64,000 bases of DNA from Rosenbergiella epipactidis. GTDB taxonomy: Bacteria > Pseudomonadota > Gammaproteobacteria > Enterobacterales > Enterobacteriaceae. Below the pieces are notes generated by a model that was not told the origin of the DNA, did not search any database, and saw only the letters and a program-made list of their open reading frames with translations. The DNA is taken from contig NZ_JABBFQ010000009.1 of NCBI RefSeq assembly GCF_018494055.1, forward strand, positions 62,001 through 126,000, in the 5' to 3' direction. The position numbers were made by a program, and so were the translations under genes. Below are positions 1 through 12,351 of the stretch, in pieces (position 1 is the first letter of the stretch; every line of letters starts with the position of its first letter).

Positions 1-1
1 A

Positions 2-703
2 GGGATTACTCGCGACAATGCCACCGTAGGAGTAAACGCTATTTGTTTTATCCGTATCGCCGATCCGGCAAAGGCGGCTTATGGTGTCGATAGCTACAGT
101 GCAGCCGTGCAGAATTTAGTGATGACGACTATACGTAATGCGGTAGGGGGGATGAATCTTGATGACACCTTATCTAATCGTGACCAATTAGCGGTTACGT
201 TGCGCGCGAATATGGAAGAGCAGATGAGCGACTGGGGGCTAATCCTTAAGGCTGTCGATATTCAAGATATTACCCCTTCTGAGTCAATGCGTAAGTCGAT
301 GGAGCAGCAAGCGGCGGCAGAACGTGAACGTAAAGCAACTGAAACTCGCGCTGAAGGTAATAAAAATGCCGCTATCCGTGAAGCTGAAGGTAAGAAGCAA
401 GCGATGATCTTAGAAGCGGAAGCGAAATTAGAGTCGTCGAGAAGAGAAGCCGAGGCGCTGGAAACCTTAGCGGAAGGGCAACGTAAAGCAACGTCACAGC
501 TTTCACAAGCCCTAGCGGAAACAGGTGGCGAGAAAGCGATGACCTTCCAATTAGCCAATAACTATGTCACATCATTATCGACCTTGGCCGCAAGCGATAA
601 TAGTAAAGTCGTTGCTATCCCTGCAGACCTTGCGCAATCAGTCGGTGGATTACTGAACGCGGGCGTATTGATGGGTGTTAGCCAAGAGACGAAGACACAT
701 TGA
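2..703 (+). CDS. SPFH/stomatin-prohibitin family protein (5' end outside window)
   Basis: The reading frame is open from base 2, so the start lies before the window; about 233 C-terminal codons are visible. The N-terminal part (ITRDNATVGVNAICFIRI, then a VxxLVMTTIRNAVGGM stretch) is the second half of an SPFH (band 7) domain as in QmcA and stomatins. It is followed by a long charged helix rich in Ala, Glu and Lys (roughly from base 290 to 520) typical of the coiled-coil stalk, and a C-terminal segment with the family's SKVVAIPADL motif. SPFH proteins form membrane-anchored ring oligomers that scaffold microdomains and modulate proteases. The N-terminal membrane anchor is not visible. It may be a QmcA/slipin-type paralog; I do not assign a symbol. 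Confidence 0.85.
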   Translation, partial: GITRDNATVGVNAICFIRIADPAKAAYGVDSYSAAVQNLVMTTIRNAVGGMNLDDTLSNRDQLAVTLRANMEEQMSDWGLILKAVDIQDITPSESMRKSMEQQAAAERERKATETRAEGNKNAAIREAEGKKQAMILEAEAKLESSRREAEALETLAEGQRKATSQLSQALAETGGEKAMTFQLANNYVTSLSTLAASDNSKVVAIPADLAQSVGGLLNAGVLMGVSQETKTH

Positions 704-709
704 TAGGGT

Positions 710-730
710 GGGCACAGCATCACTGTGCCC
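710..730. terminator. Bidirectional hairpin between SPFH gene and mnmE
   Basis: An 8-bp perfect stem GGGCACAG/CTGTGCCC with a 5-base loop lies 6 bases after the SPFH stop codon and 8 bases after the mnmE stop on the other strand. U-tracts are short on both sides, so efficiency is uncertain; the convergent position supports a shared terminator. Confidence 0.65.
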
Positions 731-738
731 ATTTATGA

Positions 739-2103
739 CTATTTACCGATACAGAAACTGGAAAAAATCCTGCCAAGTAGATCATCGGATGTAAATTCAC
801 CGGTAATCTCGCTTAACGCACTTTGCGCCACTCGCAGTTCTTCTGCTAAGAGCTCCCCTGCACGCGCATCCACGAGTTGTGCTTTTCCTTGTTGTAGGTG
901 AGTACCTGCTAACTCTAAAGCCTCAAGGTGTCGGCGTCTTGCAATAAAGCCCCCTTCAGTATTTCCAGCAAAGCCCATGCTTTGTTTCAGATGATCGCGT
1001 AAGGCATCAATCCCTGACCCTTCGCGAGCGGAAAGGCGAATAAGAAGGTTACCGTTCTCTTCAGAAAGTCCAGCGGTCTCTCCGGTAATATCCGCTTTAT
1101 TTCTGACGACAATCACGGGGATAGACGTAGGCAGGCGAGCGATAAAATCAGGCCAGATCGCAGCCGCATCGGTGGCTTCAGTAGTCGTGCTATCCACCAT
1201 AAATAAGACGCAGTCAGCTTGGTCTATCTCCTGCCAGGCCCGCTCGATACCAATACGCTCGACTTCATCACTCGCCTCGCGTAACCCCGCGGTATCAATA
1301 ATGTGTAATGGCATCCCATCGATGTGGATATGTTCGCGTAAGACGTCACGGGTGGTTCCCGCGATATCGGTAACGATAGCGGCCTCTCTACCGGCAAGGG
1401 CATTGAGTAAACTTGATTTACCCGCATTCGGACGACCGGCAATAACGACCTTCATACCTTCGCGTAATAAACTGCCTTGGCGAGCCTCTTGGCGGACCGC
1501 ATTTAAGTCACTCATCACGGTGTTGAGCTGTGCCTCTATTTTACCGTCAGAGAGAAAATCGATCTCTTCATCAGGAAAATCAATCGCTGCTTCAACATAA
1601 ATACGAAGATGAGTGAGTGCTTCCACAAGGTGGTTAACGCGCGCGGAAAACGCGCCTTGTAAAGAATTCACGGCGGAGCGGGCGGCTTGCTCTGAACTGG
1701 CATCGATCAAGTCAGCAATAGCCTCGGCTTGCGCTAAGTCGAGCTTATCGTTAAGGAATGCGCGCTCTGAGAACTCCCCCGGTTTAGCAATACGTACGGT
1801 ATTGGTTGCCAAGATACGTTTAAGCAATAGGTCGAGAATAACCGGTCCGCCATGGCCTTGAAGTTCCAGTACATCCTCGCCCGTAAAGGAGTGTGGATTT
1901 GGAAACCATAGAGCGATGCCTTGATCGAGCACGGCCCCGTCGGCATCGTTGAATGCAAGGTACTCTGCGGTGCGAGGTTTAGGCAATTTCCCTAATAAAG
2001 CCTGAGCAACGTCGGCGGCTGCTGGGCCTGATATTCTCAATATCCCAACACCGCCACGGCCGGGAGGGGTTGCTTGGGCGACGATCGTATCGTTGTGGCT
2101 CAT
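739..2103 (-). CDS. mnmE: tRNA uridine-5-carboxymethylaminomethyl modification GTPase MnmE
   Basis: With MnmG, MnmE makes the 5-carboxymethylaminomethyl group on wobble U34 of several tRNAs. The 454-residue protein has the N-terminal tetrahydrofolate-binding domain (begins [20 protein letters not shown]), a central helical domain, an inserted GTPase domain with P-loop [15 protein letters not shown] and NKAD motifs, and the C-terminal FCIGK with the catalytic Cys. The start at 2103 is chosen because it matches the E. coli N-terminus, has an AGAGAG ribosome site upstream, and because an 11-codon longer frame would run into the terminator behind yidC. It follows yidC on the same strand but is separated from it by that terminator, so it probably has its own promoter or depends on readthrough. 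Confidence 0.97.
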   Translation of the reverse strand: MSHNDTIVAQATPPGRGGVGILRISGPAAADVAQALLGKLPKPRTAEYLAFNDADGAVLDQGIALWFPNPHSFTGEDVLELQGHGGPVILDLLLKRILATNTVRIAKPGEFSERAFLNDKLDLAQAEAIADLIDASSEQAARSAVNSLQGAFSARVNHLVEALTHLRIYVEAAIDFPDEEIDFLSDGKIEAQLNTVMSDLNAVRQEARQGSLLREGMKVVIAGRPNAGKSSLLNALAGREAAIVTDIAGTTRDVLREHIHIDGMPLHIIDTAGLREASDEVERIGIERAWQEIDQADCVLFMVDSTTTEATDAAAIWPDFIARLPTSIPVIVVRNKADITGETAGLSEENGNLLIRLSAREGSGIDALRDHLKQSMGFAGNTEGGFIARRRHLEALELAGTHLQQGKAQLVDARAGELLAEELRVAQSALSEITGEFTSDDLLGRIFSSFCIGK

Positions 2104-2120
2104 GTTATTCTCTCTAGCAT

Positions 2121-2146
2121 AAAAAAAGGCGGTCATAATGACCGCC
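2121..2146 (-). terminator. Rho-independent terminator between yidC and mnmE
   Basis: Read on the minus strand, an 8-bp stem GGCGGTCA/TGACCGCC with a 3-base loop is followed by seven T residues (the A-tract at 2121-2127). It lies about 30 bases after the yidC stop and just before the mnmE ribosome site. Confidence 0.85.
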
Positions 2147-2177
2147 TAAGTATAACGCGATTTAGCGTATTACGGGA

Positions 2178-3812
2178 TTAGCCTTTTTTCTTACGGCTAT
2201 GTAATCCACGCTTTTCTAATCCACGATAAATCAGCTGTTGTTGCAGGATCGTCACGAGGTTGCTGACGATGTAGTACAGCACCAGACCTGATGGGAACCA
2301 TAAGAAGAAGACGGTAAAGATGACAGGCATAAATGTCATAATCTTCTGCTGCATTGGATCCGTAACGGTTGTTGGAGACATCTTCTGAATGAAGAACATC
2401 GTCACACCCATTAAGATTGGCAGAATATAGTACGGGTCCTGTGCACTTAAGTCGTGAATCCATAATGCAAAAGGAGCATGACGTAATTCAATCGATCCCA
2501 TCAGCATATAGTAAAGTGCTAAGAAGATTGGCATCTGGATTAACAGAGGAAGACATCCACCCAGCGGGTTAACTTTCTCTGCTTTATACAGCGCCATCAT
2601 TTCTTGGCTAACACGTTGCTTATCTTCACCGTGACGCTCACGCATCGCTTGGATTTTAGGCTGCAGCATACGCATCTTAGCCATTGACGTGTACTGTGCT
2701 TTCGTCAATGGATACATGATACCGCGAACGATGAACGTAATGACGATAATGGAGAAGCCCCAGTTGCCAATAAAGCTATGCAGGAATTTCAGCAGCTTAA
2801 ATAGCGGTTGAGAGATAAACCATAACCAGCCGTAATCAACGGTCAAGTCTAAGTGTGGTGCGGCAGCAGCCATTTGGTCTTGAATTTCAGGACCTACCCA
2901 CAGCGTTGCTTTTAAGTCTTGTTGCTGACCCGCCGCAACGGTAACAGGAGTTGATTTGTACCCCACAGCGGCTAAGTTATCGCTTAACTTCGTGGTGTAG
3001 AAAGTATTATTCCCGGCAGTATGAGGGATCCATGCAGTAGCGAAGTATTGCTGTAACATTGCCACCCAACCATTGCTGGTGGTGGTGTTCAGGTTCTTAT
3101 CTTCAGCAATTGTATCGAACTTATATTTTTCATACTTCTCATCATTTGTGGAATATGCTGCACCACGGAAAGTATGTAAAGCGAAGTTACTGCTACCGGT
3201 ATCACGTGCTTTAGGCAGAGTGATGGTTTGCTTTAATTGCCCAAACATTGCTAACGACAGAGGCTGTTGAGTCACGTTATTCACGTTATAATCAACATTC
3301 ACCGCATATCCGCCACGCTTGAATACAAATGTCTTGGTATAGACAACGCCATCGGCTGCTGTCCAAGTCATCGGTACACGCAGTTCAGACTGACCGTCCG
3401 CTAACGTATAGCTATCTTGCGTCGCGTTGAACAGAGGACGTGTCGCATTACTATCCGGTGCGTTTTGTCCAATCAATCCACTTTGGGCTTGATAAACAAA
3501 GTCAGGAGCAGTTTCAAGTAATTGGAACGGAGTTGTGGAGCCTAACTTATCAGGGTACGCCAGCAGTTTGGCTTGTTCAATGTCCCCACCACGAGTATTA
3601 ATCTGTAGAGATAATACATCGGTGGTAACGGTAATCGTTTTACCTTGTCCACTAGTGTTAGCCTGATTTGCGGCATCACCCGCAGGCGTGTTCGTATTCT
3701 GTGTAGTCTGCTGTGCTTGAGGCTGCGGATTGTGATCCGTATGCCATGTTTGCCAGACCATAAAGGAGACGAACAGAAAAGCGATGAAAAAAAGATTGCG
3801 TTGCGAATCCAT
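2178..3812 (-). CDS. yidC: Membrane protein insertase YidC
   Basis: YidC inserts and folds inner-membrane proteins, alone or with SecYEG. The 544-residue product has an N-terminal membrane segment ([13 protein letters not shown], residues ~8-20), a large periplasmic P1 domain (residues ~60-340), and five C-terminal membrane segments starting near [16 protein letters not shown]. The cytoplasmic loop with [13 protein letters not shown] and the conserved [14 protein letters not shown] segment are present, and the tail is basic (LHSRKKKG), as expected for ribosome contact. It begins 2 bases after yidD stops, in the conserved order rpmH-rnpA-yidD-yidC. Confidence 0.98.
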   Translation of the reverse strand: MDSQRNLFFIAFLFVSFMVWQTWHTDHNPQPQAQQTTQNTNTPAGDAANQANTSGQGKTITVTTDVLSLQINTRGGDIEQAKLLAYPDKLGSTTPFQLLETAPDFVYQAQSGLIGQNAPDSNATRPLFNATQDSYTLADGQSELRVPMTWTAADGVVYTKTFVFKRGGYAVNVDYNVNNVTQQPLSLAMFGQLKQTITLPKARDTGSSNFALHTFRGAAYSTNDEKYEKYKFDTIAEDKNLNTTTSNGWVAMLQQYFATAWIPHTAGNNTFYTTKLSDNLAAVGYKSTPVTVAAGQQQDLKATLWVGPEIQDQMAAAAPHLDLTVDYGWLWFISQPLFKLLKFLHSFIGNWGFSIIVITFIVRGIMYPLTKAQYTSMAKMRMLQPKIQAMRERHGEDKQRVSQEMMALYKAEKVNPLGGCLPLLIQMPIFLALYYMLMGSIELRHAPFALWIHDLSAQDPYYILPILMGVTMFFIQKMSPTTVTDPMQQKIMTFMPVIFTVFFLWFPSGLVLYYIVSNLVTILQQQLIYRGLEKRGLHSRKKKG

Positions 3813-3814
3813 CG

Positions 3815-4072
3815 TTAGTTTTCTCTGGTTTCAGTGTTTTTCGGCGGCACAGGGTCTTCACCACCCGGATGTAAAGGATGGCATTTTAATACGCGTTTAA
3901 TCGTTAACCAACTCCCCTTTGCTACGCCAAAACGCCGTAATGCTTCAATGCCGTAATGAGAACAACTGGGAGTAAAACGGCAATGTGGCCCAAGGAGCGG
4001 ACTTATTAACCGTTGATAAACACGTATTAAAGCAATCAGGAGCCGCGTGCTAGGCGACAATGACGACGCCAT
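3815..4072 (-). CDS. yidD: Membrane protein insertion efficiency factor YidD
   Basis: This 85-residue protein belongs to the YidD (haemolytic) family, which aids insertion of inner-membrane proteins. The core [20 protein letters not shown] and [13 protein letters not shown] match E. coli, including the Cys residues and the [13 protein letters not shown] motif. Its start overlaps the end of rnpA by 37 bases, as in E. coli, which suggests translational coupling. It is likely peripheral on the inner face of the membrane through an amphipathic N-terminal helix. Confidence 0.96.
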   Translation of the reverse strand: MASSLSPSTRLLIALIRVYQRLISPLLGPHCRFTPSCSHYGIEALRRFGVAKGSWLTIKRVLKCHPLHPGGEDPVPPKNTETREN

Positions 4073-4395
4073 AATTTCTCCAACACTTCCGTAAATGACT
4101 GATTATCCAGCTCCGCGATCCCTTTTTTTGCTACGATCACAAAATCCATCGCGGGCAATTCATGTTGACGCAGACGAAAACTTTCCCGAGTTAAGCGTTT
4201 AATTCGGTTACGTTCATGTGCACGTTTGACATGTTTTTTGGCGACAGTGAGACCGATGCGGGGATGCCCCAGCGAATTTTGGCGGCCGAGAATGGTGATT
4301 TGCGGCATGCCAGCCCGTTGTGGTTGCTGGAAGACGAAAGTGAAATGAGCGGGAGTTAACAAACGTAACTCCCTAGGAAATGCGAGCTTAACCAC
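4036..4395 (-). CDS. rnpA: Ribonuclease P protein component
   Basis: This is the protein subunit of RNase P, which helps the catalytic RNA cleave 5' leaders from tRNA precursors. The 119 residues contain the signature RNR motif region ([16 protein letters not shown]) and the basic [14 protein letters not shown] helix-loop. It starts 14 bases after the rpmH stop and overlaps yidD, so it is almost certainly cotranscribed with rpmH. Confidence 0.97.
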   Translation of the reverse strand: MVKLAFPRELRLLTPAHFTFVFQQPQRAGMPQITILGRQNSLGHPRIGLTVAKKHVKRAHERNRIKRLTRESFRLRQHELPAMDFVIVAKKGIAELDNQSFTEVLEKLWRRHCRLARGS

Positions 4396-4409
4396 TAGGG
4401 CTAGCTTTA

Positions 4410-5093
<684 letters not shown>

Positions 5094-6497
5094 GTGTCAC
5101 TTACGCTTTGGCAACAGTGCCTTACCCGTCTGCAGGATGAGCTTCCTGCCACTGAATTCAGTATGTGGATCAGACCTCTTCAAGCTGAGTTAAGCGACAA
5201 CATTTTGGCTCTGTATGCACCCAACCGTTTTGTTTTAGATTGGGTTCGCGATAAGTACATCAATAATATTAATGCTCTGCTCAATGAATTTTGTGGGGCC
5301 AATGTCCCACAGTTACGTTTCGAAGTCGGCGCTAAACCGGCCAGTGCTCAAACGGTGACTACCGTGCCAGCGGTCGAGAAAATACCGGCGGCAACAGTGG
5401 CGGCACAGCCAGTAGTGAATAATGATAACCGCCGCCCCAGCTGGGACAGTGTGCCCGCTCCTGTCGACGTGGCGTACCGCTCGAACGTGAATAATCGTCA
5501 TAACTTTGACAACTTCGTTGAAGGTAAATCAAACCAACTCGCTCGCGCTGCTGCGCGTCAAGTCGCGGATAATCCCGGCGGCGCTTATAACCCTTTGTTT
5601 CTTTACGGAGGAACAGGTTTAGGTAAAACGCACTTATTACATGCGGTAGGCAACGGTATTATGGCCCATAAGCCGAACGCTAAAGTGGTCTACATGCATT
5701 CCGAGCGGTTTGTACAAGATATGGTGAAAGCGCTTCAGAATAATGCGATTGAAGAGTTCAAACGTTACTATCGTTCGGTTGATGCATTATTAATCGATGA
5801 CATTCAATTTTTTGCCAATAAAGAGCGCTCTCAAGAAGAGTTTTTTCATACCTTTAATGCATTGTTAGAGGGTAATCAGCAAATTATTTTAACCTCAGAT
5901 CGTTATCCTAAAGAGATTAATGGTGTTGAAGATCGCTTAAAATCGCGGTTTGGTTGGGGATTAACGGTTGCGATTGAACCGCCAGAACTTGAAACCCGTG
6001 TGGCTATCTTAATGAAAAAAGCGGATGAGAATAATATTCGCCTTCCGGGTGAAGTCGCTTTCTTTATTGCAAAACGTCTACGTTCAAATGTGCGTGAGTT
6101 GGAAGGGGCATTAAACCGTGTGATTGCTAATGCAAACTTTACCGGTCGGGCGATTACCATCGACTTTGTCCGAGAAGCATTACGCGATTTATTAGCGCTA
6201 CAAGAAAAGTTAGTCACGATCGATAATATTCAGAAAACAGTGGCTGAATACTATAAAATTAAAGTTGCCGATTTGCTGTCTAAGCGTCGATCGCGCTCAG
6301 TCGCAAGACCTCGTCAAATGGCGATGGCGATGGCAAAAGAATTAACTAACCACAGCTTACCTGAAATCGGGGACGCTTTTGGTGGGCGCGATCATACGAC
6401 GGTATTACATGCTTGTCGTAAGATCGAACAGTTACGTGAAGAAAGTCATGATATCAAAGAAGACTTTTCTAATTTAATCAGAACATTATCCTCTTGA
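5094..6497 (+). CDS. dnaA: Chromosomal replication initiator DnaA
   Basis: DnaA binds oriC, opens it and recruits the DnaB helicase. The product is 467 residues, the same as E. coli: domain I ([18 protein letters not shown]), a variable Ala/Val/Pro-rich linker (residues ~85-135), an AAA+ domain with Walker [12 protein letters not shown] and Walker [10 protein letters not shown], and the C-terminal helix-turn-helix with the signature [16 protein letters not shown] use the GTG at 5094 because it matches the E. coli GTG start and is preceded by TGGAGTC. It heads the dnaA-dnaN-recF-gyrB cluster; dnaN begins 4 bases after its stop. Confidence 0.98.
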   Translation: MSLTLWQQCLTRLQDELPATEFSMWIRPLQAELSDNILALYAPNRFVLDWVRDKYINNINALLNEFCGANVPQLRFEVGAKPASAQTVTTVPAVEKIPAATVAAQPVVNNDNRRPSWDSVPAPVDVAYRSNVNNRHNFDNFVEGKSNQLARAAARQVADNPGGAYNPLFLYGGTGLGKTHLLHAVGNGIMAHKPNAKVVYMHSERFVQDMVKALQNNAIEEFKRYYRSVDALLIDDIQFFANKERSQEEFFHTFNALLEGNQQIILTSDRYPKEINGVEDRLKSRFGWGLTVAIEPPELETRVAILMKKADENNIRLPGEVAFFIAKRLRSNVRELEGALNRVIANANFTGRAITIDFVREALRDLLALQEKLVTIDNIQKTVAEYYKIKVADLLSKRRSRSVARPRQMAMAMAKELTNHSLPEIGDAFGGRDHTTVLHACRKIEQLREESHDIKEDFSNLIRTLSS

Positions 6498-6501
6498 TGC
6501 T

Positions 6502-7602
6502 ATGAAATTTATTGTAGAACGTGAGCATCTGCTCAAACCATTACAGCAAGTCAGCAGCCCTCTAGGTGGAAGACCTACTCTGCCTATTTTAGGGAATATT
6601 TTACTGCAAGTGACAGAGAACTGCTTATCTCTGACCGGCACCGATCTCGAAATGGAGATGATTGCTCGCGTTGCATTAACCCAAGCGCATGAAGTCGGTG
6701 CAACGACTGTGCCTGCCCGCAAGTTTCTCGATATTTGTCGTGGGCTGCCGGAAGGGGCCGAGATACATGTCACTCTAGATGGTGACCGTATTTTAGTGCG
6801 TTCTGGACGAAGCCGCTTCTCGCTTTCTACTTTACCAGCGGGAGACTTTCCTAATCTCGATGATTGGCAAAGTGATGTGGAGTTCACCTTACCGCATGCC
6901 ACGCTAAAACGCTTGATTGATGCTACACAGTTCTCGATGGCTCATCAGGATGTGCGCTACTACTTGAACGGTATGCTGTTTGAAACCGAAGGTGAAGAAC
7001 TTCGTACCGTATCAACCGACGGTCACCGACTCGCCGTCTGTGCCATGTCAGTGGGACAATCCTTACCCCACCATTCAGTCATCGTTCCTCGTAAAGGCGT
7101 GACCGAACTGGTGCGGTTACTCGATGGTAGCGAAACGCCATTACAGGTCCAGATTGGCAGTAATAATATTCGCGCGCATGTTGGCGACTATATTTTCACC
7201 TCCAAGTTAGTCGATGGTCGTTTCCCTGATTACCGTCGCGTGCTTCCGAAAAATCCTGATAAGACATTACAATCAGGCTGCGATGTGCTTAAACAAGCCT
7301 TTGCGCGCGCGGCTATCCTTTCCAACGAGAAATTCCGTGGAGTACGGCTGTTTATTACGCAGAACCAACTGCGCATTACCGCGAACAATCCTGAGCAGGA
7401 AGAAGCCGAAGAGATTTTAGATGTCGACTACCAGGGCAGTGATCTGGAAATCGGCTTCAACGTCAGTTACGTGTTAGACGTGTTAAACGCGCTCAAATGC
7501 GAAAACGTCCGTCTGCTGTTGACCGATTCTGTATCCAGTGTCCAGATCGAAGATGTTGCGAGTCCCCATGCAGCCTACGTTGTTATGCCAATGCGGCTCT
7601 AG
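6502..7602 (+). CDS. dnaN: DNA polymerase III sliding clamp (beta subunit)
   Basis: The beta clamp is a dimeric ring that tethers DNA polymerase III to DNA and is the docking platform for repair polymerases and Hda. The 366 residues equal the E. coli length, begin MKFIVEREHLLKPLQQV and end in the conserved YVVMPMRL, whose terminal residues form part of the peptide-binding groove. Three repeated clamp domains are expected at roughly 1-120, 121-245 and 246-366. It starts 4 bases after the dnaA stop and is presumably cotranscribed with it. Confidence 0.98.
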   Translation: MKFIVEREHLLKPLQQVSSPLGGRPTLPILGNILLQVTENCLSLTGTDLEMEMIARVALTQAHEVGATTVPARKFLDICRGLPEGAEIHVTLDGDRILVRSGRSRFSLSTLPAGDFPNLDDWQSDVEFTLPHATLKRLIDATQFSMAHQDVRYYLNGMLFETEGEELRTVSTDGHRLAVCAMSVGQSLPHHSVIVPRKGVTELVRLLDGSETPLQVQIGSNNIRAHVGDYIFTSKLVDGRFPDYRRVLPKNPDKTLQSGCDVLKQAFARAAILSNEKFRGVRLFITQNQLRITANNPEQEEAEEILDVDYQGSDLEIGFNVSYVLDVLNALKCENVRLLLTDSVSSVQIEDVASPHAAYVVMPMRL

Positions 7603-7645
7603 AGGGTGCTGAGCAAGATAGACTTGCTAATCACCGGTTACCCTT

Positions 7646-8734
7646 ATGTCTATTAATCGATTAATGATAAAAGACTTCCGCAATATCGACCAAGCGGAGC
7701 TCGCCCCGGCCGCGGGGTTTAATTATTTGATAGGCGAAAACGGTAGCGGTAAAACCAGTGTTTTAGAGGCTATCTATACCCTCGGTCATGGTCGTGCATT
7801 TCGTAGCGTGCAGACCGCGAGAGTTATTCGTCATGATATGCCCGAATTCGTCTTACACTGTCGACTAGCGGGCGATCAATACCAGCAAACCTTGGGATTA
7901 AGTAAAGATCGCGCAGGCACGACCAAGGTAAGAATCGATGGGACAGACGGTCATCGCGTTGCCGATCTTGCACAGTTACTTCCGATGCAGCTCATCACCC
8001 CAGAAGGCTTCACCTTACTGACTGGGGGGCCTAAATTTCGACGGGCTTACATTGATTGGGGCTGCTTTCATCGCTATCCAGGATTTTTTACCGCCTGGAA
8101 TGATTATCGGCGATTGATCAAACAGCGTAATGCCGCGTTAAGGCAAGTGAGTCGTTACCAACAATTACGCCCTTGGGATCAACTGATGGTTCCCTTAGCC
8201 GAGCAGATTAGCGCTTGGCGTGCTGAATATAGCCAGCAAATTGCCCTTGAAATTCAGAAAACCTGTCAGCAGTTTTTACCCGAATTTGCTCTGCAATTTT
8301 CCTACCTGCGTGGGTGGGATAAAGAGAGCGATTATGCAGAACTACTCGAACGCCAGTTCGAACGTGACCGAGGGTTGACCTATACCTCATCAGGGCCGCA
8401 TAAAGCGGATTTTCGGATCCGTGCGCATGCAACACCTGTCGAAGATTTGTTGTCTCGAGGTCAGTTAAAATTACTTATGTGTGCACTGCGGTTGGCCCAA
8501 GGCGAATTCCTTACCCAACAAAGTGGTCGCCGTTGTATTTACCTAATCGATGATTTTGCCTCTGAGCTTGATGACTCACGTCGGCACCTCTTAGCCGAGC
8601 GTTTAAAAGCCACACAAGCACAAGTTTTCGTTAGCGCAATTAATTTTGATCATGTTATCGACATGAATGACGAAAAGGGCAAGATGTTCAGCGTAGAAAA
8701 GGGTAAAATAACCGTTCAATCTTCAGAAAAATGA
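7646..8734 (+). CDS. recF: DNA replication and repair protein RecF
   Basis: RecF is an SMC-like ATPase that, with RecO and RecR, loads RecA at single-strand gaps. The 362-residue product has Walker [21 protein letters not shown] near the N-terminus, the ABC-type signature LLSRGQLK, and Walker [14 protein letters not shown]. The start ATG at 7646 has no clear Shine-Dalgarno sequence, and a small hairpin (AGCAAG/CTTGCT, 7612-7628) sits just upstream, consistent with the low translation known for recF. A 43-base gap separates it from dnaN, more than in E. coli. Confidence 0.97.
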   Translation: MSINRLMIKDFRNIDQAELAPAAGFNYLIGENGSGKTSVLEAIYTLGHGRAFRSVQTARVIRHDMPEFVLHCRLAGDQYQQTLGLSKDRAGTTKVRIDGTDGHRVADLAQLLPMQLITPEGFTLLTGGPKFRRAYIDWGCFHRYPGFFTAWNDYRRLIKQRNAALRQVSRYQQLRPWDQLMVPLAEQISAWRAEYSQQIALEIQKTCQQFLPEFALQFSYLRGWDKESDYAELLERQFERDRGLTYTSSGPHKADFRIRAHATPVEDLLSRGQLKLLMCALRLAQGEFLTQQSGRRCIYLIDDFASELDDSRRHLLAERLKATQAQVFVSAINFDHVIDMNDEKGKMFSVEKGKITVQSSEK

Positions 8735-8738
8735 GTGA

Positions 8739-11156
<2,418 letters not shown>

Positions 11157-11217
11157 GGTTAACGTGCGTGAGCATGCTTTAACGGTAGTCGGAACGGAAT
11201 AACTGAGCTACTCTGAA

Positions 11218-11251
11218 AACACCGCCAGCACATTGCAGCGGTGTTTTTTTA
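11218..11251 (+). terminator. Rho-independent terminator after gyrB
   Basis: An 8-bp stem AACACCGC/GCGGTGTT with a 12-base loop is followed directly by a run of T residues (11244-11250). It is the clear end of the dnaA-gyrB operon; yidA starts about 20 bases later. Confidence 0.85.
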
Positions 11252-11270
11252 TTTATGCAGAGGGGTAAAC

Positions 11271-12080
11271 ATGGCAGTAAAAATGATTGCACTAGATATG
11301 GATGGCACGTTACTCAATCCGCAGCATGAAATCACGGCAGCGGTAAAGTCAGCTATCGAGCAGGCTAAAGCAAAAGGAATACTTGTCGTGCTTGCCTCAG
11401 GACGTCCTTACATAGGGATGCAAAAGTACGTTGCTGAGTTAGGGCTTAACGTTCCTGGGCAATATTGTATAAGTTACAATGGCGGCTTGGTCCAGCGCGC
11501 GGAAGATGGACACCCTATCCTAGAGACAACGTTAGGGATAGAAGATTATCACTACTTCGAGCAATTATCTCAGCAGCTACAAGTCCACTTTCAAGCGTTG
11601 GATAAACAACATCTCTATACGCCTAACCAAGATATTAGCCGTTATACGGTGCATGAATCCGAGATTACAGGGATCCCATTACGTTATCGTAGTGTCGACT
11701 CGATGGACGCTGCGCTCCGTTTCCCAAAACTGATGATGGTGGACGAGCCAGAACAATTAGATAAAGCGATCAGCCAGCTGCCTACTGGTCTGCATGATCG
11801 TTATACGTTAGTGAAGAGTGCTAACCACTATCTTGAGATCCTGGATAAGCGAGTCAGTAAAGGCAATAGCGTGCGCCACCTTGCCGAACAGCTTGGGATC
11901 AATGCTGAAGAAGTCTTAGCGGTGGGTGATCATGAAAACGACCTAACCATGTTAGCGTGGGCCGGCTATGGGGTGGCAATGGGCAATGCTATTGATGCAG
12001 TCAAAGAGCAGGCCGCTTACCATACTGCCTCTAATCGTGAGGATGGCGTTGCCAAAGCGATCCAACAGTGGGCGCTATAG
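11271..12080 (+). CDS. yidA: HAD-family sugar-phosphatase YidA
   Basis: This is a Cof-type haloacid dehalogenase phosphatase; E. coli YidA dephosphorylates sugar phosphates. The 269 residues show HAD motif 1 (DMDGTL, nucleophile Asp), motif 2 (LASGRP), the Lys of motif 3 (EILDKRVSKGN) and motif 4 (VGDHENDLTML), with a C2 cap inserted between. The start at 11271 follows AGAGGGG at good spacing; the longer upstream frame would begin inside the gyrB terminator. E. coli has yidB between gyrB and yidA; no yidB is present here. Confidence 0.95.
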   Translation: MAVKMIALDMDGTLLNPQHEITAAVKSAIEQAKAKGILVVLASGRPYIGMQKYVAELGLNVPGQYCISYNGGLVQRAEDGHPILETTLGIEDYHYFEQLSQQLQVHFQALDKQHLYTPNQDISRYTVHESEITGIPLRYRSVDSMDAALRFPKLMMVDEPEQLDKAISQLPTGLHDRYTLVKSANHYLEILDKRVSKGNSVRHLAEQLGINAEEVLAVGDHENDLTMLAWAGYGVAMGNAIDAVKEQAAYHTASNREDGVAKAIQQWAL

Positions 12081-12261
12081 GGCGATTACAGAGCGGACAA
12101 AATAGTGACAAAAACCGCATTTTTGGGTAATCGTAAAATAGTAACTAGGGTTATTATTAACTTACTCAGTCATTACAGATAATACTGAAGTGACCAAAAA
12201 TTAGCACTGTGAGCAAGTTGTCTAATAAGTCATTATAATAAGAGCGTTTTATTCCCTGAAT

Positions 12262-12287
12262 GGCTGCCGAAAGGCAGCTTTTTTTTT
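12262..12287 (+). terminator. Strong orphan terminator between yidA and yidR
   Basis: A 6-bp GC-rich stem GCTGCC/GGCAGC with a GAAA tetraloop is followed by nine T residues. It stands 182 bases after the yidA stop and 65 bases before yidR. A TATAAT at 12234-12239 lies just upstream. It may end a long yidA 3' UTR or a short independent RNA. Confidence 0.85.
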
Positions 12288-12351
12288 GCCTAGACGCTGT
12301 GCGATGATTACGGCATAGTGCGATGTTGCGTCGATGCCCTAGGAAACCGAT

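Noticed and set aside
2104-2136. Longer mnmE beginning 11 codons upstream
   Set aside because: The extension runs into the terminator stem downstream of yidC, and the 2103 start matches the E. coli protein exactly.
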